A DNA stretch of 64,000 bases from DAOUJW01 sp034422115 (GCA_034422115.1 DAOUJW010000005.1:62001-126000), one strand, 5' to 3'; shown: positions 32,985-40,734, numbered from the stretch's first letter. A program made the numbers and translations. The notes: a model not told the origin generated them from the letters alone.

Positions 32985-33470
32985 ATGGAAGTAAGAAACA
33001 GAGTAAGAGGAGTAGCCCACGACAAGAACGTCGCCAAGATAACGGTGCTTGGCGTCCCGGACAGGCCGGGTATCGCCGCCACGCTCTTCGACCCCCTGGC
33101 GCAGCAGGGTATCAGCGTGGACACCATCGTCCAGAACTCCAGCGTGGAGCGCATCACGGACCTCACCTTCACGGTGACCCGCGCGGACCTGCCGGCCGCC
33201 ATGGACATAGTCAGGCCCGTCGCAGAAGGCATAGGCGCTAGGGACTGCGTCAGCGACGACCGCCTGGCCAAGGTGAGCATTGTCGGTACCGGGATGCAGA
33301 ACCATCCCGGCTACGCCGCCCAGATGTTCCGCGCCCTGTACGAAGCCAACGTGAACATCGAGATGATCACCACTTCGGAGATACGCATCACCTGCATTGT
33401 GGCCGAGGACATGGTGGAGGACGCCGTGCGAGCCCTGCACGACTCCTTCAGGCTTGACGAGGCCGACTAG
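32985..33470 (+). CDS. Aspartate kinase regulatory (tandem ACT) domain
   Basis: 161 aa with two ACT domains (about residues 18-80 and 95-155). It starts E-V-R-N-R-V-R-G-V-A-H-D, the usual linker sequence of single-chain aspartate kinases. I-T-V-L-G-V-P-D-R-P-G and V-S-I-V-G-T-G-M-Q-N-H-P-G mark the two ACT starts, the sites of lysine/threonine feedback binding. GAGAGAT precedes ATG 32985, so it can be translated on its own. In Bacillus and corynebacteria an equivalent beta subunit arises from an internal start in the same gene; here it is out of frame with the catalytic part. Confidence 0.88.
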   Translation: MEVRNRVRGVAHDKNVAKITVLGVPDRPGIAATLFDPLAQQGISVDTIVQNSSVERITDLTFTVTRADLPAAMDIVRPVAEGIGARDCVSDDRLAKVSIVGTGMQNHPGYAAQMFRALYEANVNIEMITTSEIRITCIVAEDMVEDAVRALHDSFRLDEAD

Positions 33471-33497
33471 ACGGCATGGGGAAGGCGGGTTCTCTTC

Positions 33498-34295
33498 TTG
33501 GCGCATCCGTTCCTTTCTATTGTAATCCCCGCCTATAACGAGGAGGTGCGGATTACCCAGACCCTGGAGACTGTGGTGGGCTATCTGCGAAGCCAGAGCT
33601 ACTCCTGGGAGGTGGTTGTTGCCGACGACGGCAGCGAAGACGCAACCGCGAGTCTCGTTGAGGCCGCCGCCAACGACAACCCGGGCATTCGGCTGGTCAG
33701 CCTCGACCACCGCGGCAAGGGTTGGGCGGTGAAGGGCGGGATGCTGAACGCCCGGGGGCGATACCGCTTCCTCGCAGACGCCGACCTGTCCATGCCCATT
33801 GAGCACCTGGAGCGATTCCTCCCTCCCCACCTCACAGAGTTCGACATAGCCATAGGCTCGCGGGAGGCGCCGGGGTCCCGCCGCTTCCAAGAGCCCCTTC
33901 GCCGTCACCTCATGGGGCGCGTGTTCAACTGGATGGTGAGGCTCCTGGCCGTCAGGGGCTTTTCCGACACCCAGTGCGGCTTCAAGTGCTTCGACGCCCA
34001 GGCCGCGGATACCCTCTTCGCGCTCCAGCGCGCCCACGGCTTCGGCTTTGACGTTGAGGTGCTGTTCCTGGCCCAGCGGCTGGGTATGCGCATTGTGGAC
34101 ATACCCATTGACTGGTACTACCACGAGGGGAGCAAGGTGAAGCCGGTCAGGGACAGCTTCCTCATGCTCAGGGACATCTTCTCCGTGAGGTGGAGCCACG
34201 CCAGGGGCAGGTACGGCGACCTCAGATCTAAGGCCGGGGGCGCTCAGCCCGTGGCCAATGAGGCGGACAAGGCCCCCAACAACCTCTCGGACTGA
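33498..34295 (+). CDS. Family 2 glycosyltransferase, dolichyl-phosphate-glucose-synthase-like
   Basis: 265 aa GT-A fold enzyme. S-I-V-I-P-A-Y-N-E-E opens the nucleotide-binding domain (residues 7-16). D-D-G-S-E-D is near 48, H-R-G-K-G-W-A-V-K-G-G-M near 74, D-A-D-L-S-M-P near 93 (metal-binding D-x-D), and D-T-Q-C-G-F-K-C-F near 155. The G-K-G-x-A-V and T-Q-C-G-F-K patterns match polyprenyl-phosphate glycosyltransferases that make lipid-linked sugars. No TM helix. TTG start at 33498; upstream GGGAAGGCGGG is distant. Role in cell-envelope glycan synthesis is inferred. Confidence 0.85.
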   Translation: MAHPFLSIVIPAYNEEVRITQTLETVVGYLRSQSYSWEVVVADDGSEDATASLVEAAANDNPGIRLVSLDHRGKGWAVKGGMLNARGRYRFLADADLSMPIEHLERFLPPHLTEFDIAIGSREAPGSRRFQEPLRRHLMGRVFNWMVRLLAVRGFSDTQCGFKCFDAQAADTLFALQRAHGFGFDVEVLFLAQRLGMRIVDIPIDWYYHEGSKVKPVRDSFLMLRDIFSVRWSHARGRYGDLRSKAGGAQPVANEADKAPNNLSD

Positions 34296-34498
34296 GGCGG
34301 GACGCCGACGGCTGGTGGCGCTTCCCGGAGCACAACGACCTTCCCCCAACTGTTCTCAATCAGGGCCGTCAGGGACTCCCCTTAACCACTTCCTCTCGGC
34401 GCCGGTCTCGGACAACCCCCTCTCGCCCTTTTCCTGCTTGGAATCCCTACCTGACCCGTCTCTGCACTCTTTGTTTACTGCAAATTAACACAAAGGTA

Positions 34499-34526
34499 TT
34501 GCACACCTGTTGACAAGCGGTATACA
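34499..34526 (+). promoter_or_regulatory. Sigma-70-type promoter for TPR gene
   Basis: TTGCAC (34499-34504), 16 nt spacer, TATACA (34521-34526), 24 nt before the ATG at 34550. The preceding 34296-34498 holds nothing recognisable. Confidence 0.6.
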
Positions 34527-34549
34527 ATTCATCTCCCTTGGAGTAGACG

Positions 34550-35410
34550 ATGAATCTGAACACCACTGAAGACAAAGCGCGTTTGAGAAGGGACAAGGCC
34601 AAGGAAGCCATCGCCCTGGCGTTGGAGAGCCGATGGGAGGAGGCGCTGGCCCTGAACCGGGAGATCATCGCGGAGTTTCCGCGGGACGTGGAGGCGTTGA
34701 ACCGCCTTGGGAAGGCCCTGTCCGAGCTGGGCCAGTACAAGCAGGCGGAGGACGCCTTCCGCCAGACCCTGGAGATTTCGCCGGCCAACATGATAGCCAG
34801 GAAGAACATCAAGCGGCTGGCCCACCTGGGCGACAGGGACGCCCAGCCCAAGCTCAGCGCCAAGGTGGCCCCTCAGCTCTTCATAGAGGAGCGGGGCAGG
34901 ACGGCAACGGTGTCTCTCAGGAACCTCCCTCCCGGCACGGCGCACCTGCCTATGGCCCCCGGCGACGCGGTGGAGCTCAAGGCGGACGGCAGCCGCATGG
35001 CCGTCGAGAACGTGCAGGGAGAGTACCTTGGAGAGATAGAGCCCAAGCTGGGGTTGCGCCTTGCCAAGTTGATTCAGGGCGGCAACAGGTACGCCGCCGC
35101 CGTCACCGCAGTGGACGAGCACAGCCTTGTGATAATGATAAAGGAGACCTACCAGCACCCCAGCCAGTTCGGCACTGTGTCCTTCCCGGCCAAGCAGCCG
35201 GGAGACGGCGCCTACTCATACCCGGGCGCTCCTCCAGTGCCGATGGAGCTGGACCTGGAGGAGGATGAGGATACCGACCGGCCTCCCATCATCGACTGGG
35301 ACGATGAGGGTGAGGCGAACATAGCCGCGCTGCCCTCCGACGAGGACGAGGCGGTCTCCTACGTCAGCGTAAAGGACGATATCGAAGATGAGGAAGAGGA
35401 GAGGTACTAG
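34550..35410 (+). CDS. TPR protein with acidic C-terminus
   Basis: 286 aa soluble protein. Two or so tetratricopeptide units occupy about residues 15-90 (A-L-A-L-N-R-E-I-I-A-E-F-P-R-D, then A-L-N-R-L-G-K-A-L-S-E-L-G-Q-Y-K-Q-A-E-D-A-F). A beta-rich middle domain follows (about 105-215) containing L-P-P-G-T-A-H-L-P-M-A-P-G-D. The end is a strongly acidic tail (many D/E, e.g. D-D-I-E-D-E-E-E-E). Likely a protein-interaction scaffold; the middle domain is unassigned. A good promoter lies just upstream, and the SD is CCTTGGAGTAG. Confidence 0.75.
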   Translation: MNLNTTEDKARLRRDKAKEAIALALESRWEEALALNREIIAEFPRDVEALNRLGKALSELGQYKQAEDAFRQTLEISPANMIARKNIKRLAHLGDRDAQPKLSAKVAPQLFIEERGRTATVSLRNLPPGTAHLPMAPGDAVELKADGSRMAVENVQGEYLGEIEPKLGLRLAKLIQGGNRYAAAVTAVDEHSLVIMIKETYQHPSQFGTVSFPAKQPGDGAYSYPGAPPVPMELDLEEDEDTDRPPIIDWDDEGEANIAALPSDEDEAVSYVSVKDDIEDEEEERY

Positions 35411-35455
35411 CCCGGCCAAAGGGCATCGCCAGATTTTGTTGCCTGCATCATAGAC

Positions 35456-35962
35456 ATGGAAACTTATCAGACCGGCGAACAGAGGACTCAAGATATACGG
35501 GTGTACTCATCCATGGAGGAGTTGGCGGCAGCCTCCGACCTCGTGGTCGTCGGCACCGTGCAGGGTGTTGTGGCCCGGGAGGTGGACTACGGAACATCAG
35601 GCGCCGGCCAGCAGAGCGGGGCGGGCATTCCCACGGTGTTCTATGGCGTTGCAGTGACAGAGACGCTGCGCGGCGAGACAAGAAGCATAGTCATTGTGGG
35701 CGCGCCGGACGCGGACGACTCTGCCATAGAGGGGGCCACGGCCCTGATGAGCGGCCAGCAGCTTCTGCTGTTCCTCAAGCAGCACACCAGGGAGGTTGCG
35801 CCGGGCATCAAGTCCTACGAGGTCTTCTTCGCGCCCGTGAGTCTGAGCAACGGCGTCTTCGACGTTCTGGAGGACGGGCTGGTGGCGCATCCGCGAATGC
35901 CCGACGCCTTTGAAGAGGCGAGCTACCGCCTCACCGAGGTCAGGGCCAAGGTTCGGCGCTAG
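35456..35962 (+). CDS. Hypothetical protein
   Basis: 168 aa. S-S-M-E-E-L-A-A-A-S-D-L-V-V-V-G-T-V near residues 18-35, then V-A-V-T-E-T-L-R-G-E, then L-M-S-G-Q-Q-L-L-L-F-L-K resemble small extracytoplasmic beta proteins of Actinobacteria and Chloroflexota. However, no signal peptide is visible here, and no ribosome site precedes the ATG. It may therefore be an N-terminally shortened or degraded copy. Function unknown. Confidence 0.55.
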   Translation: METYQTGEQRTQDIRVYSSMEELAAASDLVVVGTVQGVVAREVDYGTSGAGQQSGAGIPTVFYGVAVTETLRGETRSIVIVGAPDADDSAIEGATALMSGQQLLLFLKQHTREVAPGIKSYEVFFAPVSLSNGVFDVLEDGLVAHPRMPDAFEEASYRLTEVRAKVRR

Positions 35963-36039
35963 GATCGCTCCGGCAGCAGGATAACCCATCAGCATCCTCG
36001 ACGCTTGGTTTTCCTCGGTGTGTCGATAGTAGCGAACAA

Positions 36040-36132
36040 CCCGCTCGCCCTGAGCCTGTCGAAGGGAGCGAGCGGGAGATTAACAGTTGCTGTGTTTCCG
36101 CTCAAATGGTTCGACAAGCTCACCATGAGCGG
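36040..36132. repeat. Family A bimodular palindromic repeat
   Basis: CCCGCTCGCCCTGAGCCTG...GAGCGAGCGGG (36040-36076) plus CCGCTCAAATGGTTCGACAA...CATGAGCGG (36098-36132), the same two-module design as at 7090-7174. Confidence 0.8.
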
Positions 36133-36241
36133 AAACGGGAGATCTCCCCAACAGGAGTTGGAATTACCAAGTCATGCTCTTGATGGTCTCCCCTCTCCCG
36201 TGTGATATGCTATCCCCCAGCCCTTAGCGGAGGCCGCGCTC

Positions 36242-37624
36242 ATGGACCTGTCCCGGCGAGTCTACCCCCTAGACCCTCGCGAAATGACGGAGGAGCAGAT
36301 TGCCGTCACCTTCGCCATGACCTCCCGCAACCCTCAGCCCTTCGACGAGATAGCCAAGGCCGTCACAGAGGAGCGGGCGGCCGACTTCCACGAGCGATGG
36401 GTCCTCAACTACGGCCACGCCTCGGTCGCTGAGCACGCCATAGTACACATGGCGGTGGAGAACGTCTCCCGCCTGGCCTGCGACACCCTGGAGGACAACC
36501 GCCTGGCGTCCTACACGGAGAAGTCGTCCCGATACCAGGTGCTTGACCAGGGCAGCTACCACGTCCCGACGGAGCTTGAGGGCCACCCGCTCAGGGGCGT
36601 CTACGTTGATACCTGCCACGGGCTCTTTCGCTCCTACGAAGCAGCCGTTGATCAGGCGCTACAGCACCTCCGGGAGACCACGCCCCGGAACGACGGCGAG
36701 CGGGACGCCGCCTACAACCTGCGGCTGCGCAGGGTCGCCACCGACGTGTGCCGCTTCCTGCTGCCCGCGGCCACCCTGACCAACGTGGGGGTGACAATGA
36801 ACGCCCGCTCAATGGAGCACGCCATCCGCAAGCTGCTCTCCTCCGACCTGTCCGAGGAGCGGGAGCTTGGCGAGGAGCTGAAGGCGGAGGGCAGGCGCAT
36901 CACGCCAACCCTCATCCGCTACGCCGACCGCAACGAGTACCTGGCCCTCACCCGCGAGTCGCAGATGGAGCGGTCGGCGGGCGACGATCCGCCGCCGGCC
37001 TTCGATGACTGCAACGCTGAGCTTGTGCACTACGACCCACAGGCGGAGTCGAAGCTGGTGGCCGCGCTGCTGTACCGCTATTCCGGTGAGTCTTACCGGG
37101 ACATCTGGCGGCGCGTGGAGTCGATGTCGCAGCAGGAGCGGGAGTCCGTAATCCACGAGGCGCTGGACCGCCTGGGGCCCCACGACATCCCGGTGCGGGA
37201 GCTTGAGGTGGTAGACTACACCTTTGACCTGGTGATGGACTACGGGGCGTACAGGGAGTTCAAGCGGCACCGGATGCAGACCTACGTCCCCCAGCCTGCG
37301 ACCGTTGGCCTGGGCTACATTGTGCCGGAGCTTGTGGTGGAGGCGGGAGCGGAGGGCCTGTTCCGGGAGGCCATGCAGGCCTCGGAGGACGGCTTCTACC
37401 AGCTTCTGGACCCCCTTCCGCGGGTGGCGGAGTACCTGGTGACACACGCCCACCTGCGTCGAGTGCTGTCCAGGATGAACCTCAGGGAGTGCTACCACCT
37501 GTTCAAGCTGCGCACCAGCCCCCAGGCGCACTTCACCATCCGCAGGGTCATGCAGCAGGCGCTGGATCTGGTTGTGGAGAAGCACCCGCTGCTATTCAAC
37601 TACCTGAGGCTGCGGGGAGAGTAG
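36242..37624 (+). CDS. Tandem-duplicated FAD-dependent thymidylate synthase (ThyX-like)
   Basis: 460 aa, about twice the usual ThyX length. Both halves align to the ThyX fold (Y-G-H-A-S-V-A-E-H near residue 58 in the first; E-V-V-D-Y-T-F-D-L near 321 in the second). The ThyX signature R-H-R-x(7)-S-x-R-Y is divided between them. The first half keeps the back part (A-S-Y-T-E-K-S-S-R-Y at 89-98) but has N-R-L in place of R-H-R. The second keeps K-R-H-R-M-Q-T-Y (341-348) but lacks the S-x-R-Y end. It may complement itself as a pseudo-dimer in making dTMP, or have another function. Upstream GGAGGCCGCGCTC. Confidence 0.8.
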   Translation: MDLSRRVYPLDPREMTEEQIAVTFAMTSRNPQPFDEIAKAVTEERAADFHERWVLNYGHASVAEHAIVHMAVENVSRLACDTLEDNRLASYTEKSSRYQVLDQGSYHVPTELEGHPLRGVYVDTCHGLFRSYEAAVDQALQHLRETTPRNDGERDAAYNLRLRRVATDVCRFLLPAATLTNVGVTMNARSMEHAIRKLLSSDLSEERELGEELKAEGRRITPTLIRYADRNEYLALTRESQMERSAGDDPPPAFDDCNAELVHYDPQAESKLVAALLYRYSGESYRDIWRRVESMSQQERESVIHEALDRLGPHDIPVRELEVVDYTFDLVMDYGAYREFKRHRMQTYVPQPATVGLGYIVPELVVEAGAEGLFREAMQASEDGFYQLLDPLPRVAEYLVTHAHLRRVLSRMNLRECYHLFKLRTSPQAHFTIRRVMQQALDLVVEKHPLLFNYLRLRGE

Positions 37625-37641
37625 GCAGCCCGTTGTCCTTG

Positions 37642-37677
37642 CCCCGCTCATGGTGAGCTTGTCAAACCAGAGCGGGG
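37642..37677. repeat. Family A single-module repeat
   Basis: CCCCGCTCATGGTGAGCTTG...CCAGAGCGGGG, a single hairpin of the GGTTCGAC type lacking its usual partner module. Confidence 0.7.
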
Positions 37678-37694
37678 AGATAGCGGGTGTAGTG

Positions 37695-37720
37695 TGATTG
37701 CAATGCAATCATGGTATAAT
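37695..37720 (+). promoter_or_regulatory. Operator-like palindrome overlapping the antitoxin promoter
   Basis: TGATTGCA-A-TGCAATCA (37695-37711) is a perfect 8 bp inverted repeat sitting directly before TATAAT (37715-37720). This is the layout expected for autorepression by a ribbon-helix-helix antitoxin. Confidence 0.7.
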
Positions 37721-37749
37721 CGCACGACAATGCAGGCGGAGGTGCAGCC

Positions 37750-37995
37750 ATGGCAAGCATCACGGTGCGCAACCTGGATGACGATGTGAAGCGGCGGCTG
37801 CGGATTCGCGCCGCGGAGAACGGCCGGTCCATGGAGCAGGAGGCCCGGGAGATCCTGAAGCAGGCCCTGGAGGAGGAAACCGCGCCCGAGATGGACCTTG
37901 GAACGGCTATCTATGAGCGGTTCAGGCCGTTCGGCGGCGTGGAGTTGGATATACCCCCAAGGGACCCGATGCGCGAACCTCCAAAGTTCGACTGA
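37750..37995 (+). CDS. FitA-like ribbon-helix-helix antitoxin, no adjacent toxin
   Basis: 81 aa. A-S-I-T-V-R-N-L-D-D-D-V-K-R-R-L-R-I-R-A forms the ribbon and first helix, followed by G-R-S-M-E-Q-E-A-R-E-I-L-K, the classic FitA/VapB DNA-binding domain (residues 1-45). The remaining tail (P-R-D-P-M-R-E-P-P near the end) is the type that binds a PIN toxin. No PIN-domain gene follows; tRNA genes do. GGCGGAGGTGCAGCC precedes the ATG and a palindromic operator covers the promoter. An orphan antitoxin, either a remnant or a regulator of a distant toxin. Confidence 0.85.
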   Translation: MASITVRNLDDDVKRRLRIRAAENGRSMEQEAREILKQALEEETAPEMDLGTAIYERFRPFGGVELDIPPRDPMREPPKFD

Positions 37996-38092
37996 GCTTG
38001 CGGCGATGTTCGTTCTCGACGCAGTTGTCATCAGACGGGCGACTAATCTATAATTGGGTTAGCCGCTAGACACTGGCGGCACACCTGCAAGA

Positions 38093-38167
38093 GCGGAAGT
38101 GGCTCAGTGGTAGAGCATCTCCTTGCCAAGGAGAGGGTCGTGGGTTCGAATCCCATCTTCCGCTCCA
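38093..38167 (+). tRNA. tRNA-Gly (GCC)
   Basis: Acceptor GCGGAAG / CTTCCGC, D-arm GGCTCAGTGGTAGAGC, anticodon stem-loop CTCCT-TGCCA-AGGAG (anticodon GCC), T-arm GTGGG-TTCGAAT-CCCAT, discriminator T, CCA encoded. Confidence 0.95.
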
Positions 38168-38178
38168 TTCTTTTTTGA

Positions 38179-38266
38179 GCCGAAGTGGCGGAATGGTAGA
38201 CGCGGCGGTCTCAAAAACCGTTGGGGCGCAATCCCCGTGCCGGTTCGAATCCGGCCTTCGGCACCA
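38179..38266 (+). tRNA. tRNA-Leu (CAA)
   Basis: Acceptor GCCGAAG / CTTCGGC, anticodon loop C-T-C-A-A-A-A (anticodon CAA), class II variable arm (TTGGGGCGCAATCCCC), T-arm GCCGG-TTCGAAT-CCGGC, discriminator A, CCA encoded. It starts 11 nt after tRNA-Gly, separated by a T-run. Confidence 0.94.
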
Positions 38267-38335
38267 CGAACAGACTGTCCAGCACACCTATGCAGATCCA
38301 AAACCCTTGAAAGCGGTACTACTTATTGGTACCAT

Positions 38336-38596
38336 ATGAATATTAGTTCAAGGCATCGCCGGACCCTGGAACGCATCTTCACAAGACCGACACCATCCGA
38401 CATCAGGTGGCCGGAGATAGAGGCGTTGATGAGAGCAGCTGGGGTAGTAGTCGTAGAGAGGTCCGGGTCTCGGGTGGGTTTTCGAAAAGAAACGGAACGG
38501 ATTGTAATCCACAAGCCACATCCAAGCTCACAGGTTAGCAAAGCCACGGTAGAAAAAATCGCTCAGTTCCTTGAGGAGATAGGAGTGACGCCATGA
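38336..38596 (+). CDS. hicA: HicA-type mRNA interferase toxin
   Basis: 86 aa. W-P-E-I-E-A-L-M-R-A-A-G-V, then R-S-G-S-R-V-G-F and I-V-I-H-K-P-H-P, with the catalytic His of the dsRBD-like HicA fold in the H-K-P-H-P segment. It is slightly longer than typical HicA, with about 20 extra N-terminal residues. ATG 38336 is the first methionine of the domain; no clear ribosome site. hicB follows with a 4 nt overlap, the usual toxin-first order. It lies 70 nt downstream of the tRNA pair, a common insertion site. Confidence 0.88.
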   Translation: MNISSRHRRTLERIFTRPTPSDIRWPEIEALMRAAGVVVVERSGSRVGFRKETERIVIHKPHPSSQVSKATVEKIAQFLEEIGVTP

Positions 38597-38931
38597 TGGA
38601 GTACAAAGGGTACATTGCCAAGGTTGAGTACGACGACTCCGTTGGCCTTCTGCACGGGAGCGTGATCAACAGCGGGAGCTATCCCATTGCAACCTGTGAG
38701 GCGGCTGACGTGGAAACGCTCAGGAAGGAATTCCGAATTTCCATTGACGAATACCTGGCCTGGTGTGCGGAGGATGGCGTTGAGCCCAAGCGGCCGTTCT
38801 CCGGCAAGCTGAACCTGCGCCTTGGACCGGACCTCCACGCGCGCGTGGCCGCGCTGGCGGCCCGGAGCGGCACGAGCATCAACAGCTGGATTAAGGAAGC
38901 GCTGGAGCGGGAGGCGGATCTGCGGAGTTGA
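38593..38931 (+). CDS. hicB: HicB-type antitoxin
   Basis: 112 aa. The N-terminal half has the partly degraded RNase H-like HicB fold (Y-K-G-Y-I-A-K-V-E-Y-D, A-D-V-E-T-L-R-K-E-F). The C-terminal half is a ribbon-helix-helix DNA-binding domain (G-K-L-N-L-R-L-G-P-D-L-H-A-R-V-A-A-L-A) for binding the toxin promoter. Overlaps hicA by ATGA. The pair is complete and looks intact. Confidence 0.9.
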   Translation: MMEYKGYIAKVEYDDSVGLLHGSVINSGSYPIATCEAADVETLRKEFRISIDEYLAWCAEDGVEPKRPFSGKLNLRLGPDLHARVAALAARSGTSINSWIKEALEREADLRS

Positions 38932-39001
38932 ACACGCATTGCCTGTGCCGCAGAAGAACGGCTATCCTATACCTAAAGAGCCATAAGTGGTAGAGAGGAA
39001 T

Positions 39002-39355
39002 ATGACAGCAATGCAGAACACCGTCCTGGCAAGATTCAGGCTTGCATTCCCGGAGAGTGCGCGATGGTATGGACCGAAACAGGGATTTGGGCACGGTGAC
39101 AATGGGAATCTGTATATGAGGCTTGAGTACGCGAAGAGAGGATCAATCTATTTCCCCATTGGCGTGAACCACGCGCATATTGTGCCTAGTTGGGTCAAAA
39201 ACTTCCGCCCGCGCGCGGAAGGTCTCCAGCAATGCTTAGAGGAGAATGGTGTTCCTTTAGGATGTGGAAATGCAAATAGAGACCGGTCTAGCCTTCAATA
39301 TATCATTGAATCTCAGCACGCCGATGCCATCATCGCAGTCCTGCTAAACGGCTAA
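39002..39355 (+). CDS. Hypothetical protein, AT-rich island
   Basis: 117 aa, soluble and basic. W-Y-G-P-K-Q-G-F-G-H-G-D-N-G-N is near residue 25 and W-V-K-N-F-R-P near 63. No family recognised. AGAGAGGAAT directly precedes ATG 39002, so I use it rather than GTG 38987. AT-richer than the flanking core genes and next to hicAB, consistent with acquired DNA. Confidence 0.5.
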   Translation: MTAMQNTVLARFRLAFPESARWYGPKQGFGHGDNGNLYMRLEYAKRGSIYFPIGVNHAHIVPSWVKNFRPRAEGLQQCLEENGVPLGCGNANRDRSSLQYIIESQHADAIIAVLLNG

Positions 39356-39421
39356 ATGGCTGAATATCTGATGGAGATCTCTACTGATGTGGTTGGAGGT
39401 AAAAAATAAGAGGGGGTAAAG

Positions 39422-39625
39422 ATGCCGAAAACGAGAGGAGTAAAAGCAATTGGCGGAGAGCCTGTCGTTATTAGCTCCCTTGGTAGTCAATCCCTTATGC
39501 TCAGGATAGGTAAGATAGGGAGAGGAAAACCGCGATATGCTTATCTCACAGCTTCCCAAGCTCTGAGGATTGCCAGCAATATCGTGAGGACTGTAGACGA
39601 GTTGCTAAAAGAAGAAGAGGAGTGA
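39422..39625 (+). CDS. Small hypothetical protein
   Basis: 67 aa basic protein. A beta-rich start (A-I-G-G-E-P-V-V-I-S-S-L) is followed by T-A-S-Q-A-L-R-I-A-S-N-I-V and an acidic helical end. A strong AGAGGGGGTAAAG lies before the ATG, and the next gene starts one nt after its stop. No family recognised; the coupled arrangement and ribosome sites argue that it is expressed. Confidence 0.5.
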   Translation: MPKTRGVKAIGGEPVVISSLGSQSLMLRIGKIGRGKPRYAYLTASQALRIASNIVRTVDELLKEEEE

Positions 39626-39626
39626 C

Positions 39627-39836
39627 ATGGAAACATTAGGGGCGTTGGTGTTTCTTGTTATCCTATTAGGAGTACCTATGGGCATATTGCACTTGAGGAC
39701 AAACAGGCGGCTGAGAACTATAGTAGAGTGTGGAAGTTGTAGCAACAGGATGACACTTAAAGCCTGGAAAGCGTACGGAGTTTGTCCCGTTTGTGGTAGC
39801 GACCTTTATGTTGAAACTGGTGAATTGGCTAACTAG
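39627..39836 (+). CDS. Small membrane-anchored zinc-ribbon protein
   Basis: 69 aa. One TM helix (residues 4-22) is followed by a four-cysteine ribbon: C-G-S-C near 35-38 and C-P-V-C near 53-56, spaced like a treble-clef or rubredoxin-type zinc site. AAGAGGAGTGAC precedes the ATG. It is translationally adjacent to the preceding 67 aa gene. The arrangement suggests a cytoplasmic zinc ribbon tethered to the membrane; function unknown. Confidence 0.6.
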   Translation: METLGALVFLVILLGVPMGILHLRTNRRLRTIVECGSCSNRMTLKAWKAYGVCPVCGSDLYVETGELAN

Positions 39837-40000
39837 AGAGATATGGCTTATTGCCTTTGCCGACCAAACCGACAGCTTTCCACAACCCCGACAACCTCTC
39901 CCGCCTGAAGCCACCCCTCTCCAGCTACGTCCATCCGTTACGGGCTGCCCTCTACACGTCTTTCGTGGCTAATCCCCCTCCTTAGCCTCGCCCACACCCC

Positions 40001-40681
40001 CTAAGCCGGCACGGGCGTTGAGCGGCTGGCCGGGTGCGCCTCCTGGTACTCGTCGGCCAGGCGCGGGAGGTCAGAGGCCCGCATGTACGACCAGTCGATG
40101 CTCTCAGCGGTGCTCCTGAGCATACCCACCAGCATCACAATCTCCTGACCGGCCTCGCCGGGCGGGTCCCAGAGCCACGCCAGGGTCACGCGCTCGGCGC
40201 GGTCGTCGTTGAAGATGCGCCGCAGCACCTCTATGCTGGGGTTGTGGAGGATGGCGCTGGGAAAGGCGCTGGTGGGGTCGTAGCCCTCCGCCAGCACACC
40301 TATGATGGGGTCGCGGCCGGACTCACCGAACCGCACGCCCAGGTAGCGGGCCCGGGCCGTGTTGCTGGAGTCGTCCAGGGCCCGGAGCACGCTGTCGTCC
40401 AGCCACAGGTGGTAGTCGGCTATGTCCGGGTTGGCGGGTATGGTCTGAGCCTCCGGCTGACGGACTCCTCTAAGCGGCTCAATGACCGGCAGCGCCAGTG
40501 AGCCAATCAGCCCGACGATGATGAAGAAGGCGATTGCCTTCAGCAGGAATGAGACGGGGATACCGGCGATGGTGGCCGGGCCCTCCGGCTCCGGCAGGTT
40601 GGACAGCTCCTCGATCTCGTCAGGGTCCGGGAACTCCCAGTCCTGGTAGTCGTCGTCAGGGTTTGGGGGCCTTCTTCTCAC
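40001..40681 (-). CDS. Single-pass membrane protein, unknown function
   Basis: 226 aa. The N-terminal cytoplasmic segment is rich in Asp/Pro/Glu (P-D-D-D-Y-Q-D-W-E-F-P-D-P-D-E-I-E-E), one TM helix lies at about residues 43-62, and a ~155 residue domain outside follows, with Y-H-L-W-L-D-D-S-V-L-R-A-L-D-D and V-T-L-A-W-L-W-D-P. I do not recognise the family. Start taken at GTG 40681; GTG 40705 is in frame but reaches towards an inserted repeat. The first 17 nt of the gene (GGGGGCCTTCTTCTCAC on the plus strand) are duplicated at 40760-40776 beyond that repeat, so the original 5' end was disturbed. Confidence 0.6.
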   Translation of the reverse strand: MRRRPPNPDDDYQDWEFPDPDEIEELSNLPEPEGPATIAGIPVSFLLKAIAFFIIVGLIGSLALPVIEPLRGVRQPEAQTIPANPDIADYHLWLDDSVLRALDDSSNTARARYLGVRFGESGRDPIIGVLAEGYDPTSAFPSAILHNPSIEVLRRIFNDDRAERVTLAWLWDPPGEAGQEIVMLVGMLRSTAESIDWSYMRASDLPRLADEYQEAHPASRSTPVPA

Positions 40682-40703
40682 AGTGGCAGCCCACCCCTCC
40701 CCC

Positions 40704-40734
40704 ACCTGGATTCCTGCTTCCGCAGGAATGACGG
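40704..40734. repeat. Family B hairpin, inserted between duplicated 17 bp sequences
   Basis: GATTCCTGCTTCCGCAGGAATG hairpin with the usual ACGG tail. It lies between two copies of GGGGGCCTTCTTCTCAC (40665-40681 and 40760-40776). The rest of 40735-41064 holds the repeats at 40869 and 40974 and nothing else recognisable. Confidence 0.75.

Noticed and set aside
32670..34349. Minus-strand 559-codon frame across the aspartate kinase and glycosyltransferase genes
   Set aside because: Spans several real plus-strand genes; His/Gly/Val-rich shadow composition.
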